A stretch of DNA of 13,441 nt from Lachnospiraceae bacterium (GTDB lineage Bacteria > Bacillota_A > Clostridia > Lachnospirales > Lachnospiraceae). A model generated the notes under the pieces. It saw nothing but the letters and a program-made list of their open reading frames with translations, had not been told where the DNA came from and ran no database searches. Positions 1 through 7,411 of this stretch are shown here, piece by piece. Every line of letters begins with the position of its first letter. Within the stretch, counting starts at the first letter, position 1. Made by a program: the position numbers and the translations under genes. The DNA lies in assembly GCA_017435025.1 (NCBI GenBank), contig JAFSFU010000023.1, positions 1 to 13,441 of the forward strand, read 5' to 3'.

Positions 1-1
1 C

Positions 2-1228
2 GGTCCGGAGGCTGTTGCGGCAGTTGGTCTGACCACACAGCCGAAATTCATCGGTCTGTGTATCTTTATTGCGACAAACGTGGCTGTTTCGGCTCTGGTG
101 GCCAGACGTCGCGGTGAAAAAGACCGGGTCGGTGCCAACCAGGTACTGCTGATGGCACTTGCGTTTGTGCTGATCATGGGTACCATCATCAGTGCGATAT
201 TTGTGACGTTTGCAAGTCCGATCATCACATTCTGCGGTGCGCAGGCAGATACCCACGATGATGCAGTCCTTTATTTGAGAATCATCATGGGCGGTATGAT
301 GTTCAATATCATTTCATTGGCGATCAATGCGGCTCAGCGAGGTGCCGGCAATACAAAGATTGCCATGAGAACCAATGTGACGGCAAATGTGATCAATGTT
401 ATTTGCAACTATCTGCTGATTCAGGGTAATCTCGGTTTCCCAAAACTGGGAATCATGGGTGCGGCATTAGCGACTGTATTTGGTACCGTGGTTGCATGCG
501 GAATGAGTATTGTATCCATCATTCCGAAAGATAATTTTGTGAGCATTCCTTTCATTATAAAAGAAAAGGTGAAGATTACCCTGGAACCGGCGAAAAATAT
601 GGTAAAGATTGCATCCAGTGTATTTTTGGAGCAGATCTTCATGCGTATCGGTTTCCTTGTTTCTTCTATGATGGTTGCAAATCTTGGTACAGCTGCATTT
701 GCGACTCATCAGGTAGCGATGAATGTGATGCATCTGTCCTTCTCTTTCGGTGACGGTATGCAGGTGGCGGCTGTTGCCCTCAGTGGACGCAGCCTCGGTG
801 AAAAGAGACCGGATCTGGCGAAAATGTACGGAACGATCTGTCAGCGAATGGGTAATATCATCTCCATTGTGCTGTTCGTGATCTTTATGCTGTTGGGACG
901 CTGGTATTTCGGCATGTTCTTTGATGAACCGGAACTGATCGAGGCTGGTGTGGAGATCATGCATGTTCTCCCGGTGATCATTCTGTTCCAGATCGCACAG
1001 GTAATCTATATGGGATGTCTCCGTGGCGCAGGCGATGTAAAGTTTACAACATTTACTTCCATGATCACGATCACGTTTGTTCGCCCGATCGTGGCTTACA
1101 TTTTGTGTTACGCACTGGATCTGAAACTGATCGGTATGTGGTATGCAATTCTTATCGATCAGGCAATGAGGCTGTTCCTGACCCAGTGGAGATTCAAGAG
1201 CGAGAAGTGGATGAAGATTAAAATTTAA
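2..1228 (+). CDS. MATE-family multidrug efflux transporter, N-terminus missing
   Basis: This inner-membrane antiporter of the MATE family would export drugs or metabolites in exchange for Na+ or H+. The frame is open from position 2 to a TAA at 1226-1228, giving 408 visible residues. Family members have about 450, so roughly 40-50 N-terminal residues lie before the window. A GTG at 80 could be read as a start, but matching family sequence continues upstream of it (AAVGLTTQPKFIGL), so I do not use it. The internal duplication typical of the family is visible: the RGAGNTK motif in the first half and RGAGDVK in the second occupy equivalent places after a transmembrane pair. About ten hydrophobic segments can be seen. 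A hairpin terminator follows 15 bases after the stop, so this unit ends here. The family assignment is firm, but the substrate cannot be told. Confidence 0.93.
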   Translation, partial: GPEAVAAVGLTTQPKFIGLCIFIATNVAVSALVARRRGEKDRVGANQVLLMALAFVLIMGTIISAIFVTFASPIITFCGAQADTHDDAVLYLRIIMGGMMFNIISLAINAAQRGAGNTKIAMRTNVTANVINVICNYLLIQGNLGFPKLGIMGAALATVFGTVVACGMSIVSIIPKDNFVSIPFIIKEKVKITLEPAKNMVKIASSVFLEQIFMRIGFLVSSMMVANLGTAAFATHQVAMNVMHLSFSFGDGMQVAAVALSGRSLGEKRPDLAKMYGTICQRMGNIISIVLFVIFMLLGRWYFGMFFDEPELIEAGVEIMHVLPVIILFQIAQVIYMGCLRGAGDVKFTTFTSMITITFVRPIVAYILCYALDLKLIGMWYAILIDQAMRLFLTQWRFKSEKWMKIKI

Positions 1229-1243
1229 TAAATGGATGTGGAT

Positions 1244-1287
1244 AAAAGAGCCGATGATTATGAAACATAACATTTCGACTCTTTTTT
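1244..1287 (+). terminator. Rho-independent terminator after the MATE gene
   Basis: An 11-base arm (1244-1254, AAAAGAGCCGA) pairs with 1275-1285 (TCGACTCTTTT) with one C-A mismatch. An inner stem TTATG/CATAA (1258-1262 with 1266-1270) closes a three-base loop. The right arm runs into a T tract at 1282-1287. The AT-rich outer arm also has a matching A run, so it might terminate weakly in both directions. Confidence 0.8.
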
Positions 1288-1327
1288 CTTATTTTAAGGA
1301 GGATATCGACGGTGGGGAGTTAAATGG

Positions 1328-1356
1328 TTGACAATGCCAGAGGAACGAAATATAAT
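1328..1356 (+). promoter_or_regulatory. Consensus sigma-A promoter of the BTAD regulator gene
   Basis: TTGACA (1328-1333) and TATAAT (1351-1356) are separated by exactly 17 bases, so both boxes and the spacing match the vegetative consensus. Transcription should begin near 1363 and leave a leader of about 100 bases before the ATG at 1462. The preceding terminator isolates this promoter from the MATE gene. Confidence 0.9.
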
Positions 1357-1461
1357 GTAAGCTATAAATCATAATACTTATCATGGGTGTTTTTGCACTG
1401 TTGATGTATGATTGAAGTAGAGAAAAATCTGGCCGGAAGACTGGAATCTGGGGGAAACTCT

Positions 1462-2655
1462 ATGGAAAAGAAGTGTGAACAGCTTGTTTTGAAGATGTTC
1501 GGTGGATATACGTTGACATATGGTGAAAAGCCAATTATTTTGGGACGTGGTAACTTGACAAAGTCTGTGCAGTTATTACAGCTTTTGCTTCTTCATGTGG
1601 ATACCGGAATAGCGAAAGAGGAACTTGTTCAGGCACTGTATGATTGGGAAGATGTACTGGATACCAACAACAGTCTCAACAGTATGATCTACCGGTTGAA
1701 AAACCAGCTGGTGATGGCAGGAATGCCAAAAGAAGATTATATTTCAATTAAAAATGGAATCTGCAAGTGGACAGGCAGTATGCCGGTTCAGGTAGATGTA
1801 GTCGACTTTGAAAATTATCTGGCTACGGTCAAGGATGCAGATAAAGAGAAAAAACGAGAATTGTTGGAGCAGGCGATGGCACTCTATCGAGGTGAGTTAT
1901 TGCCGCCGTTGTCAAATGAACTTTGGGTAACGGTAGAAAGTGTTCGTCTGAAAAAACTCTATATGTCTTGTGTTCTTCAGTTGTGCGAAATTCTGGAAGA
2001 ACGTCAGGAATATGCACAAATGTATGCGATTTACAAAAAAGCTGCGGAAATGTATCCATTTGATGAGTGGCAGGAGAAGCAGATTGATACGCTTCAGAAG
2101 ATGGAACGATTTGATGAGGCGTTTAAAATCTACCAGGACACGGTTCGTTTGTATTCGGAAGAACTTGGTGCACCGCCGTCTTTGAAAATGCGGGAATTGC
2201 TGCAAAAAATGAACGGGAAATTATTAAACAGTGAAAATGATTTCCTGAAGATTCAATCACGGCTGCGGGAAGAAGAATGGAAAAATGGAGCATATGATTG
2301 TGCTTATCCGAGTTTTGTAGATACATATCGGTTGATGTGTCGAATTGCTGAGCGAAGCAGGCAGTCAATCCATCTGATGGTCTGCAGATTGTATTGTGAA
2401 GCAGCCGGATCGAAGCCGGGCAAGTCGGAGGGTTTGCTCCTTGGAAGAGTCATTGGCAGTTCGCTGCGTCGAGGGGATGCATATACCCGTTACAGCGAGA
2501 GTCAGTATTTGATCTTACTTTCATCTGCGTCTAAAGAGAGTTTTGAAATGATTTTCCAGCGTATTGCGGAGAAATTTGAGACTGAGAAGGAAGACGCGAA
2601 CTGCAGAGTCGAATATGATGTAATGGAAGTAAAAGATTTTTCTGTTCAGGATTAA
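1462..2655 (+). CDS. SARP/BTAD-family transcriptional regulator with degenerate GGDEF-like C-terminus
   Basis: This is a predicted cytoplasmic DNA-binding activator of 397 residues. Residues about 6-105 fit the OmpR-like winged helix that opens SARP/AfsR-type proteins. Residues about 112-250 fit the bacterial transcriptional activator domain, a helical TPR-like fold (VDVVDFENYL, then ALYRGELLPPL, and ending EELGAPPS). Residues about 270-395 resemble a GGDEF-domain scaffold, but where the active-site motif should be the sequence reads RYSESQY (343-349), so diguanylate cyclase activity is not expected. I start at the ATG at 1462 because a GGGGG Shine-Dalgarno-like run (1450-1454) precedes it. 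An in-frame ATG at 1408 has none, and using it would add 18 residues. The gene has its own promoter and terminator. It may regulate the downstream ABC block, but that is inferred from position only. The wHTH and BTAD calls are firm; the GGDEF relation is my reading. Confidence 0.88.
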   Translation: MEKKCEQLVLKMFGGYTLTYGEKPIILGRGNLTKSVQLLQLLLLHVDTGIAKEELVQALYDWEDVLDTNNSLNSMIYRLKNQLVMAGMPKEDYISIKNGICKWTGSMPVQVDVVDFENYLATVKDADKEKKRELLEQAMALYRGELLPPLSNELWVTVESVRLKKLYMSCVLQLCEILEERQEYAQMYAIYKKAAEMYPFDEWQEKQIDTLQKMERFDEAFKIYQDTVRLYSEELGAPPSLKMRELLQKMNGKLLNSENDFLKIQSRLREEEWKNGAYDCAYPSFVDTYRLMCRIAERSRQSIHLMVCRLYCEAAGSKPGKSEGLLLGRVIGSSLRRGDAYTRYSESQYLILLSSASKESFEMIFQRIAEKFETEKEDANCRVEYDVMEVKDFSVQD

Positions 2656-2679
2656 AGCGGGTAAGAATAAATAGAAATG

Positions 2680-2715
2680 AAAGCTGCTGCGTGAAGGTTG
2701 ACGCGGCAGCTTTTT
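2680..2715 (+). terminator. Strong Rho-independent terminator after the BTAD regulator
   Basis: The arm AAAGCTGCTGCGT (2680-2692) pairs over 13 positions with ACGCGGCAGCTTT (2701-2713), with a single G-U wobble. The loop is 8 bases (2693-2700) and the T run spans 2711-2715. It lies 24 bases after the TAA of the regulator. Confidence 0.92.
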
Positions 2716-2726
2716 GAATTTATATT
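2698..2726 (+). promoter_or_regulatory. Candidate promoter of the ABC block, nested in the terminator
   Basis: TTGACG (2698-2703) and TATATT (2721-2726) are 17 bases apart, and each box is one base from consensus. The -35 box occupies the end of the loop and the start of the right arm of the preceding terminator hairpin. Transcription would start near 2733 and give a leader of about 53 bases before the ATG at 2786. No other convincing promoter is seen before the next gene. Confidence 0.6.
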
Positions 2727-2785
2727 TATGTTATAGAGCGCCTCAGCGCATGGTTAGATATTCGGATAGGACAGGAGGGGGAGCT

Positions 2786-3874
2786 ATGAAAAAGATTGTT
2801 TGTCCATATTGTGATCAACCGATTGACGGCAAGTACTGCAAAGGATGCCGAAGGATCGTATGGAAACCGAAACAAATGGAAATTACATATTATTTGAATG
2901 AACATCATCCGGAAAATGAGGAACACTGCCAGTTTCATGGAGATATTCTGACCGGAGATATGGTGGAAGCAAAGAAGGCGGAGATTCGAGAGCGAATGCT
3001 TGAAAAACAGCGCGAATCAGCCGCAAAAGGGAAAACCGTATCGATACCGAATGTGCCGCGAAAACAGCAGAAGCCAAAAAAGACTGCGTTTACCAAGATC
3101 AAAACCGGTCTTATCATTTATTTTATTATTGTTTTTATCGGTATTCTTGCCCCAATTATTGGAGCTGTTTTTGATGCCGTTTCCGATATGGGGCGCAGAG
3201 TGGAAGCATTTGTAGCACCGGAACCTGTACCGGAGCCAATGGAAGCCCCATTGGCGATGGAAAATGTGACGCTTCCGGCAGAACTGGAAGCAGTGTTAGA
3301 GAATGTGGTTGCAGAAGAAGAACTTGAGGAGTGGGAGCGCACTGACGAACAGGTGAAAGCCCTTGGCGAAGCCTGCAATGGATTCGGACATTCCCCGGTA
3401 GTCTACGAAGAGGTGGAGCCAGTCTTGATGTTTTGCATGGATGAACTTGGTTTGGAAGGTGAATACGATACCTATAGCTACAACCAGGTGATGGATCATT
3501 ATACATGGTTCGAGACAACCAACGAGTATGTACTCTCGGACGAAAACGGCTACGTGGGAATCTTTGAGATCAACACAGACACCGCTACGGGACAGATTCA
3601 CGGGATCAGCATGTACACCCACGGGGAAGAGGAATTCTTCCGAATGGCAGATTTGGCGATGGAATTTATGAACATGACAGGAATGTCGGAGACGGTCCCG
3701 GATGGCAGAAGCTTCTATGAGGAATCTTTATTGGACGGTCTTCAGGATGCTCCGGGATATCGTTTGCAGTATGGAATGGAAGTGGATACATTGGAACCGG
3801 AGCCGGACGAGGAGGATCCGTTTTATAAAATGTCGATCTATGTGCCGGGATATTATACGGATATCACGGAATAA
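2786..3874 (+). CDS. Zinc-ribbon single-span membrane protein of unknown function
   Basis: This 362-residue protein opens with a zinc-ribbon-like pair of knuckles, CPYC (C6, C9) and CKGC (C18, C21). A charged stretch follows, rich in Lys, Arg and Glu (about 60-105). A single strongly hydrophobic helix (about 107-128) comes next, then a Pro/Glu linker (APEPVPEPMEAP) and an acidic domain of about 200 residues, probably extracytoplasmic. By the positive-inside rule the ribbon is cytoplasmic. The start is the ATG at 2786, preceded by AGGAGGGG (2773-2780). A TTG at 2714 would extend the frame but lies in the terminator stem and has no ribosome binding site. The gene is first in a block with an ABC transporter, with 62 bases to the ATPase gene. 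I do not recognise the C-terminal domain. A sensor or accessory role is possible but unproven. Confidence 0.8.
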   Translation: MKKIVCPYCDQPIDGKYCKGCRRIVWKPKQMEITYYLNEHHPENEEHCQFHGDILTGDMVEAKKAEIRERMLEKQRESAAKGKTVSIPNVPRKQQKPKKTAFTKIKTGLIIYFIIVFIGILAPIIGAVFDAVSDMGRRVEAFVAPEPVPEPMEAPLAMENVTLPAELEAVLENVVAEEELEEWERTDEQVKALGEACNGFGHSPVVYEEVEPVLMFCMDELGLEGEYDTYSYNQVMDHYTWFETTNEYVLSDENGYVGIFEINTDTATGQIHGISMYTHGEEEFFRMADLAMEFMNMTGMSETVPDGRSFYEESLLDGLQDAPGYRLQYGMEVDTLEPEPDEEDPFYKMSIYVPGYYTDITE

Positions 3875-3936
3875 ACCGGTGTAAGTAAGTGCCGGAAGGT
3901 TATGACAGAATTGGGCAACATGGAGGAGAATGACGA

Positions 3937-4608
3937 ATGCTGGAAGTGGAAGGCATTTACAAAGCATATGGAAAACGAAAGGTTTTACAAGGGGTTTCTT
4001 TTGCGGCAGAACCGGGTGAATGTATTGGAATTGTCGGAGGAAATGGATGCGGAAAGACGACGCTTTTGTCAATTCTTGCCGGTGTGAACCGGCCGGACCG
4101 CGGAGCTGTGCGATTCAGTGGAGCCAATGCGGTTGGAAAACGAAGCGTATTTGAGCGGAGTGCGGCCTATGTTCCACAGGAGAACCCGCTAATACCGGAA
4201 CTGAGTGCGGCGGATAATTACCGCCTTTGGTTCCGCGGAAATAAAAAGGCTATGGAAGAGGACCTGAAACATGGTGTGGGCCATGTGCTTGGTATCAGAG
4301 AATTCCTTGGGACTCGGGCGGACCGGCTGTCCGGAGGACAAAAGAAACGTCTGAGCATTGCGTCGGCTCTTTCCAACCGTGCGTCGGTGCTGATCATGGA
4401 TGAACCGGGAGCAGCGCTTGATCTGGCGGCAAAGCAGGAGATTTTAAGTTACATAAAGAGCTTTGTGGCCCAGGGAGGGATCGTTATATTGACATCCCAT
4501 GAAATGGCAGAGTTATCGGTCTGTACAAGTCTTTATGTTTTGAAAGATGGAATGATGAAGCCAATGGAAATGGGACTCTCTGCGGATGCAATGATAAATA
4601 GATTTTAG
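3937..4608 (+). CDS. ABC transporter ATP-binding protein
   Basis: This is the nucleotide-binding subunit that powers the permeases encoded downstream. All motifs of a complete 223-residue ABC domain are present: Walker A GGNGCGKT (34-41), Q-loop Q81 in YVPQE, signature LSGGQ (131-135), Walker B VLIMDE (151-156) with catalytic E156, a D-loop (GAALD, 158-162) and the switch histidine H188 in TSHEM. It is short, with no C-terminal extension, as is usual for ATPases paired with ABC-2-type exporters. A GGAGGAG ribosome binding site (3922-3928) precedes the ATG at 3937. It is followed after 18 bases by the 557-residue anchored protein. The presence of an ATPase without any binding-protein gene nearby favours export over import. 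The substrate is unknown. Confidence 0.95.
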   Translation: MLEVEGIYKAYGKRKVLQGVSFAAEPGECIGIVGGNGCGKTTLLSILAGVNRPDRGAVRFSGANAVGKRSVFERSAAYVPQENPLIPELSAADNYRLWFRGNKKAMEEDLKHGVGHVLGIREFLGTRADRLSGGQKKRLSIASALSNRASVLIMDEPGAALDLAAKQEILSYIKSFVAQGGIVILTSHEMAELSVCTSLYVLKDGMMKPMEMGLSADAMINRF

Positions 4609-4626
4609 ACAACGAGGAGGACATGT

Positions 4627-6300
4627 ATGAGCGAAGAACTGAAAAAACTGGAAAATGAAACGATGGAAGAAACAACGGCGGAGTTGACTGCCGAACCGGC
4701 AAAGAAAGGGAAAAAGTGGATAATACCGGCGGCGATTGCAGGTGTCGCAGTGGCGGCGGGAGCTTATATGGCACTTACCTATGTAAATCCGAAGGATGCA
4801 GTGATTGAGGCATTTAAGAGTATTACAGCTGAAGGTCAGACAAATCCGATGGAAGAGATTTTTGGTGCACAGATGTTTCTTGGAGATCAGATGACGAAAT
4901 CCATGGAAGAATCTCTGGGAGTGACTTTCGAGGGCAGTTCCCTTGAGGGAACAGAGATGCTTTCCGGTGCAGGAATCGATATGGATCTTTACAGGGATAT
5001 TGAGAACAAACAGTTTTCTGTGGATATGGGAATCGACTTCGCAGATATGGATCTGGCAACCATTCAGATCTACGTGGATGAAAATCAGATCATGGCAGCA
5101 GTGCCGGAACTGGTTCCCAAGGCCTTTGTTCTGAATTGTGGAGAGGATCTGGAAGAACAGCTGGAGACATCTGCCTATGTGGGACCGATGCTGGAAGAGA
5201 GCGGAATTGATCTGATCGGAATCGACGATTATATGGATCGGTATATGGAACTGGCTGAAAAGGAAACAAAGCTGTTTGATCTGAAGGCACTTTGGACCAG
5301 ATATAAAGAGGGCAGTGAAGCTATGGATGCCTTGAAAGAGGCCATGACTGTTGAAAAGATTGAGAAGAAAGATTTTACCATTGACGGTGAGGTCATGAGT
5401 TGCAAAGGTTATCATGTGATTTTGACGAAGGATGCCATGGTACAGTTTGCAAAGACCACAAAGGATTTCTTCCTGGCAGACGAAACGCTGAAAAATGACA
5501 TGATCCTCTATATGGATCTGATGGCAGAAATGCAGAACATCCTTGCTGAGGCTGCTGAGGATGGCGGGCTGCCGTCCGGTGAGGAGATGCAGAAGGAAAT
5601 CTGGACCAACGCGGAAACAGAGGTCGATGAGCTCATCACATGGATGGAAGAATCCATGAGCGATGTTTCTGCCGATGTTTATGTGAGAAAAGACGGAAAA
5701 ATGGCCGGTTTTGATTTCGATACTGCTTATCTGCAGGTAGAGGAGAATGTGAAACTGAATGGTGATGTGACTTTTGGCGGCGGTTATCATATGCTGGCAA
5801 ACGTGGATGCAGTTCTGAACCGAGAAGATGCATCCGGTAATGCTGCCGCTATGACGATCAAAACCAGTGGAAATTATGAAGCGGGCACTGCTCTGAATAA
5901 TGAACTGGTACTTGCAGTAGATGCGGCGGATTCGGATGTTGAGATCGGGATGAATTGGGATTATCAGATCGCAGACGGTTCTCTGAAGGCAGAATTGTCA
6001 ATGAAAGACAATACAAGCGACACCGTGAAGGTGACAGCAGATGGCTTTATTGAGAATCTGGTTAAGGATGAATCTTTTGACTGTATTCTGGACTCCATTA
6101 AGATCCAGGTTCCGGAAATGGGAGATGAAGATGCGTATATCGAACTCTCAGCTGATTATTCTGTAGCACCGCTGGCTGAAACAGTGGAGAAGCCGGATGG
6201 TGAGGTATTCGATGTTCTGGCCGGCACGGAAGATGACTACAATGCTGTGGCTGAGGAAGTTTACGGTAACATATTTGGTCTGATCATGCAGATGTATTAG
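4627..6300 (+). CDS. Membrane-anchored protein of unknown function in the ABC block
   Basis: This 557-residue protein has a short charged N-terminus (1-30, Glu-rich and then KKGKK), one hydrophobic helix (about 31-53, Ala/Gly/Val-rich) and a domain of about 500 residues that should lie outside the membrane. That domain is acidic and Met-rich and has few cysteines. Its second half looks beta-rich, with alternating hydrophobic strands between about 330 and 530. There is no lipobox and no obvious signal peptidase site, so the helix probably stays as an anchor. The ribosome binding site AGGAGG (4615-4620) is ideal. The gene lies between the ATPase and permease genes with gaps of 18 and 10 bases, so co-expression is nearly certain. 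I do not recognise the family. By context it could be an accessory, substrate-capturing or envelope-contacting part of the exporter. Confidence 0.82.
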   Translation: MSEELKKLENETMEETTAELTAEPAKKGKKWIIPAAIAGVAVAAGAYMALTYVNPKDAVIEAFKSITAEGQTNPMEEIFGAQMFLGDQMTKSMEESLGVTFEGSSLEGTEMLSGAGIDMDLYRDIENKQFSVDMGIDFADMDLATIQIYVDENQIMAAVPELVPKAFVLNCGEDLEEQLETSAYVGPMLEESGIDLIGIDDYMDRYMELAEKETKLFDLKALWTRYKEGSEAMDALKEAMTVEKIEKKDFTIDGEVMSCKGYHVILTKDAMVQFAKTTKDFFLADETLKNDMILYMDLMAEMQNILAEAAEDGGLPSGEEMQKEIWTNAETEVDELITWMEESMSDVSADVYVRKDGKMAGFDFDTAYLQVEENVKLNGDVTFGGGYHMLANVDAVLNREDASGNAAAMTIKTSGNYEAGTALNNELVLAVDAADSDVEIGMNWDYQIADGSLKAELSMKDNTSDTVKVTADGFIENLVKDESFDCILDSIKIQVPEMGDEDAYIELSADYSVAPLAETVEKPDGEVFDVLAGTEDDYNAVAEEVYGNIFGLIMQMY

Positions 6301-6310
6301 TGGGAGAAAC

Positions 6311-7411
6311 ATGCGTACATTTTTTGTTTATTTGCAGCTTGAATGTAAGCGGACAATGAAAAATCTACCATATATCCTGGCAGGAGTGATTGTGCTGGTG
6401 CTGTTAGCCGGCACAATTGCTTTTTCTGCGGCAGATTTGTTGTATGGAGATGCGGAAGTCGGGCGCATTCAGGTGGCTGTGGTAAAACCGGAGGAAGACC
6501 TTCTGGCGGAAAAAGTGCTGGATATGATCGAGTCGTTGGACAGTGTGAATGGACTTTGCACCTTTACCTATCTTGACGAAAAAAACGGCATGGATGGTCT
6601 TCGCCGCGGGGATTTTTTTGCGTTGATGAAAGTGCCCGAAGGATTGGTGGAAGGAATCATGGACGGCAGCAATGTGCCGGTGGTTGTGGTCTTTCCGGAG
6701 CGTGCACGGCTTGAAGCAGCAGTTTTTCGTGAACTGACAGAGGCTGGATGCTCTATTCTGAGCACAGCGCAGGCTGGAATTTACGCTGCTGACGAATATC
6801 TATATGGAAATGAGCGGTCAGTTTTTGTGCCGAAAGCGGAAGAGGATCTAAATCGGATCTTTTTAAGTTATGCACTGGATCGTGAGGTTTATTTTCGAAA
6901 AGAAACAGTGAATGCCGGCGGAGATGTGGGGATTACTGTCCATTTTGTGATCGCAGCATTGACGCTCGTGATATTTCTAACCGGAATTCCTGCTGCACCG
7001 TTGATGCGGAACAATGGACCGGCATTGCAGCAGAAACTTGCGGCAGCCGGTGTGAGGAGTTGGCTGCAAGCTGCGATTCGCGGTGTTTGCATGTGGGGAG
7101 TTCTGATTTTAATGCTGCTGGTGCCTTTGGTCTTTGCAGTATGCGGGCGATATATCGTGCTTTCAGCTGTCAATCTTGTTCGGTTGGCTGCGGTATGTGG
7201 AATTACGGCAACCTGGATTCTGTTTTGTTATGAAATGTGCAGAAATAGCTCCGCTGCAATTTTGGTGCTGTTTTGTACGGTTGTAGTGATGATGTTTTTA
7301 TCCGGAGGAATTGTTCCGTCGGTATTTCTTCCGGAGGGAATCCGTGAAATAGGAAAGTATCTGCCGACCAATGCTGTGATGGAACTTTTGAAAAGGATGG
7401 TGACAGGATGA
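6311..7411 (+). CDS. ABC-2-type transporter permease, first subunit
   Basis: This 366-residue membrane subunit has the ABC-2 exporter layout. One helix near the N-terminus (about 20-42) is followed by a roughly 165-residue extracytoplasmic loop and a C-terminal helix cluster (about 207-229, 255-278, 282-306, 314-335). The family usually has six helices. Here the protein stops 14 residues after LPTN (351-354), a segment that in many relatives is followed by a last helix, so the sixth span seems to be missing. The ATG at 6311 is preceded by GGGAGA. The TGA overlaps the next ATG as ATGA (7408-7411), which implies translational coupling and probably equal amounts of the two permeases. It presumably pairs with the second permease and the ATPase. 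The substrate is unknown. Confidence 0.85.
   Translation: MRTFFVYLQLECKRTMKNLPYILAGVIVLVLLAGTIAFSAADLLYGDAEVGRIQVAVVKPEEDLLAEKVLDMIESLDSVNGLCTFTYLDEKNGMDGLRRGDFFALMKVPEGLVEGIMDGSNVPVVVVFPERARLEAAVFRELTEAGCSILSTAQAGIYAADEYLYGNERSVFVPKAEEDLNRIFLSYALDREVYFRKETVNAGGDVGITVHFVIAALTLVIFLTGIPAAPLMRNNGPALQQKLAAAGVRSWLQAAIRGVCMWGVLILMLLVPLVFAVCGRYIVLSAVNLVRLAAVCGITATWILFCYEMCRNSSAAILVLFCTVVVMMFLSGGIVPSVFLPEGIREIGKYLPTNAVMELLKRMVTG

Noticed and set aside
467..1273. Long minus-strand frame across the MATE gene
   Set aside because: It is opposite a clearly coding gene, its product is His-rich low-quality sequence, and there is no ribosome binding site. It is a shadow frame.
1324..1374. A 16-codon frame (MVDNARGTKYNVSYKS) with an SD-like GGGGAG upstream
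   Set aside because: Its bases form the -35 and -10 boxes of the regulator promoter, so it would not be on that transcript. It is too short to judge.
1408..1461. Earlier ATG for the BTAD regulator at 1408
   Set aside because: It has no ribosome binding site, and the added 18 residues do not look like part of the wHTH domain. The ATG at 1462 has one.
2738..2749. Small GCGC-CTCA-GCGC hairpin in the leader of the zinc-ribbon gene
   Set aside because: A four-pair stem is too short to claim a regulatory role.
4513..5790. 425-codon minus-strand frame across the 557-residue protein gene
   Set aside because: Its length comes from the codon bias of the plus-strand gene. The product is rich in His, Cys, Phe and Ile with no domain, and the plus gene has an ideal ribosome binding site and fits the operon.
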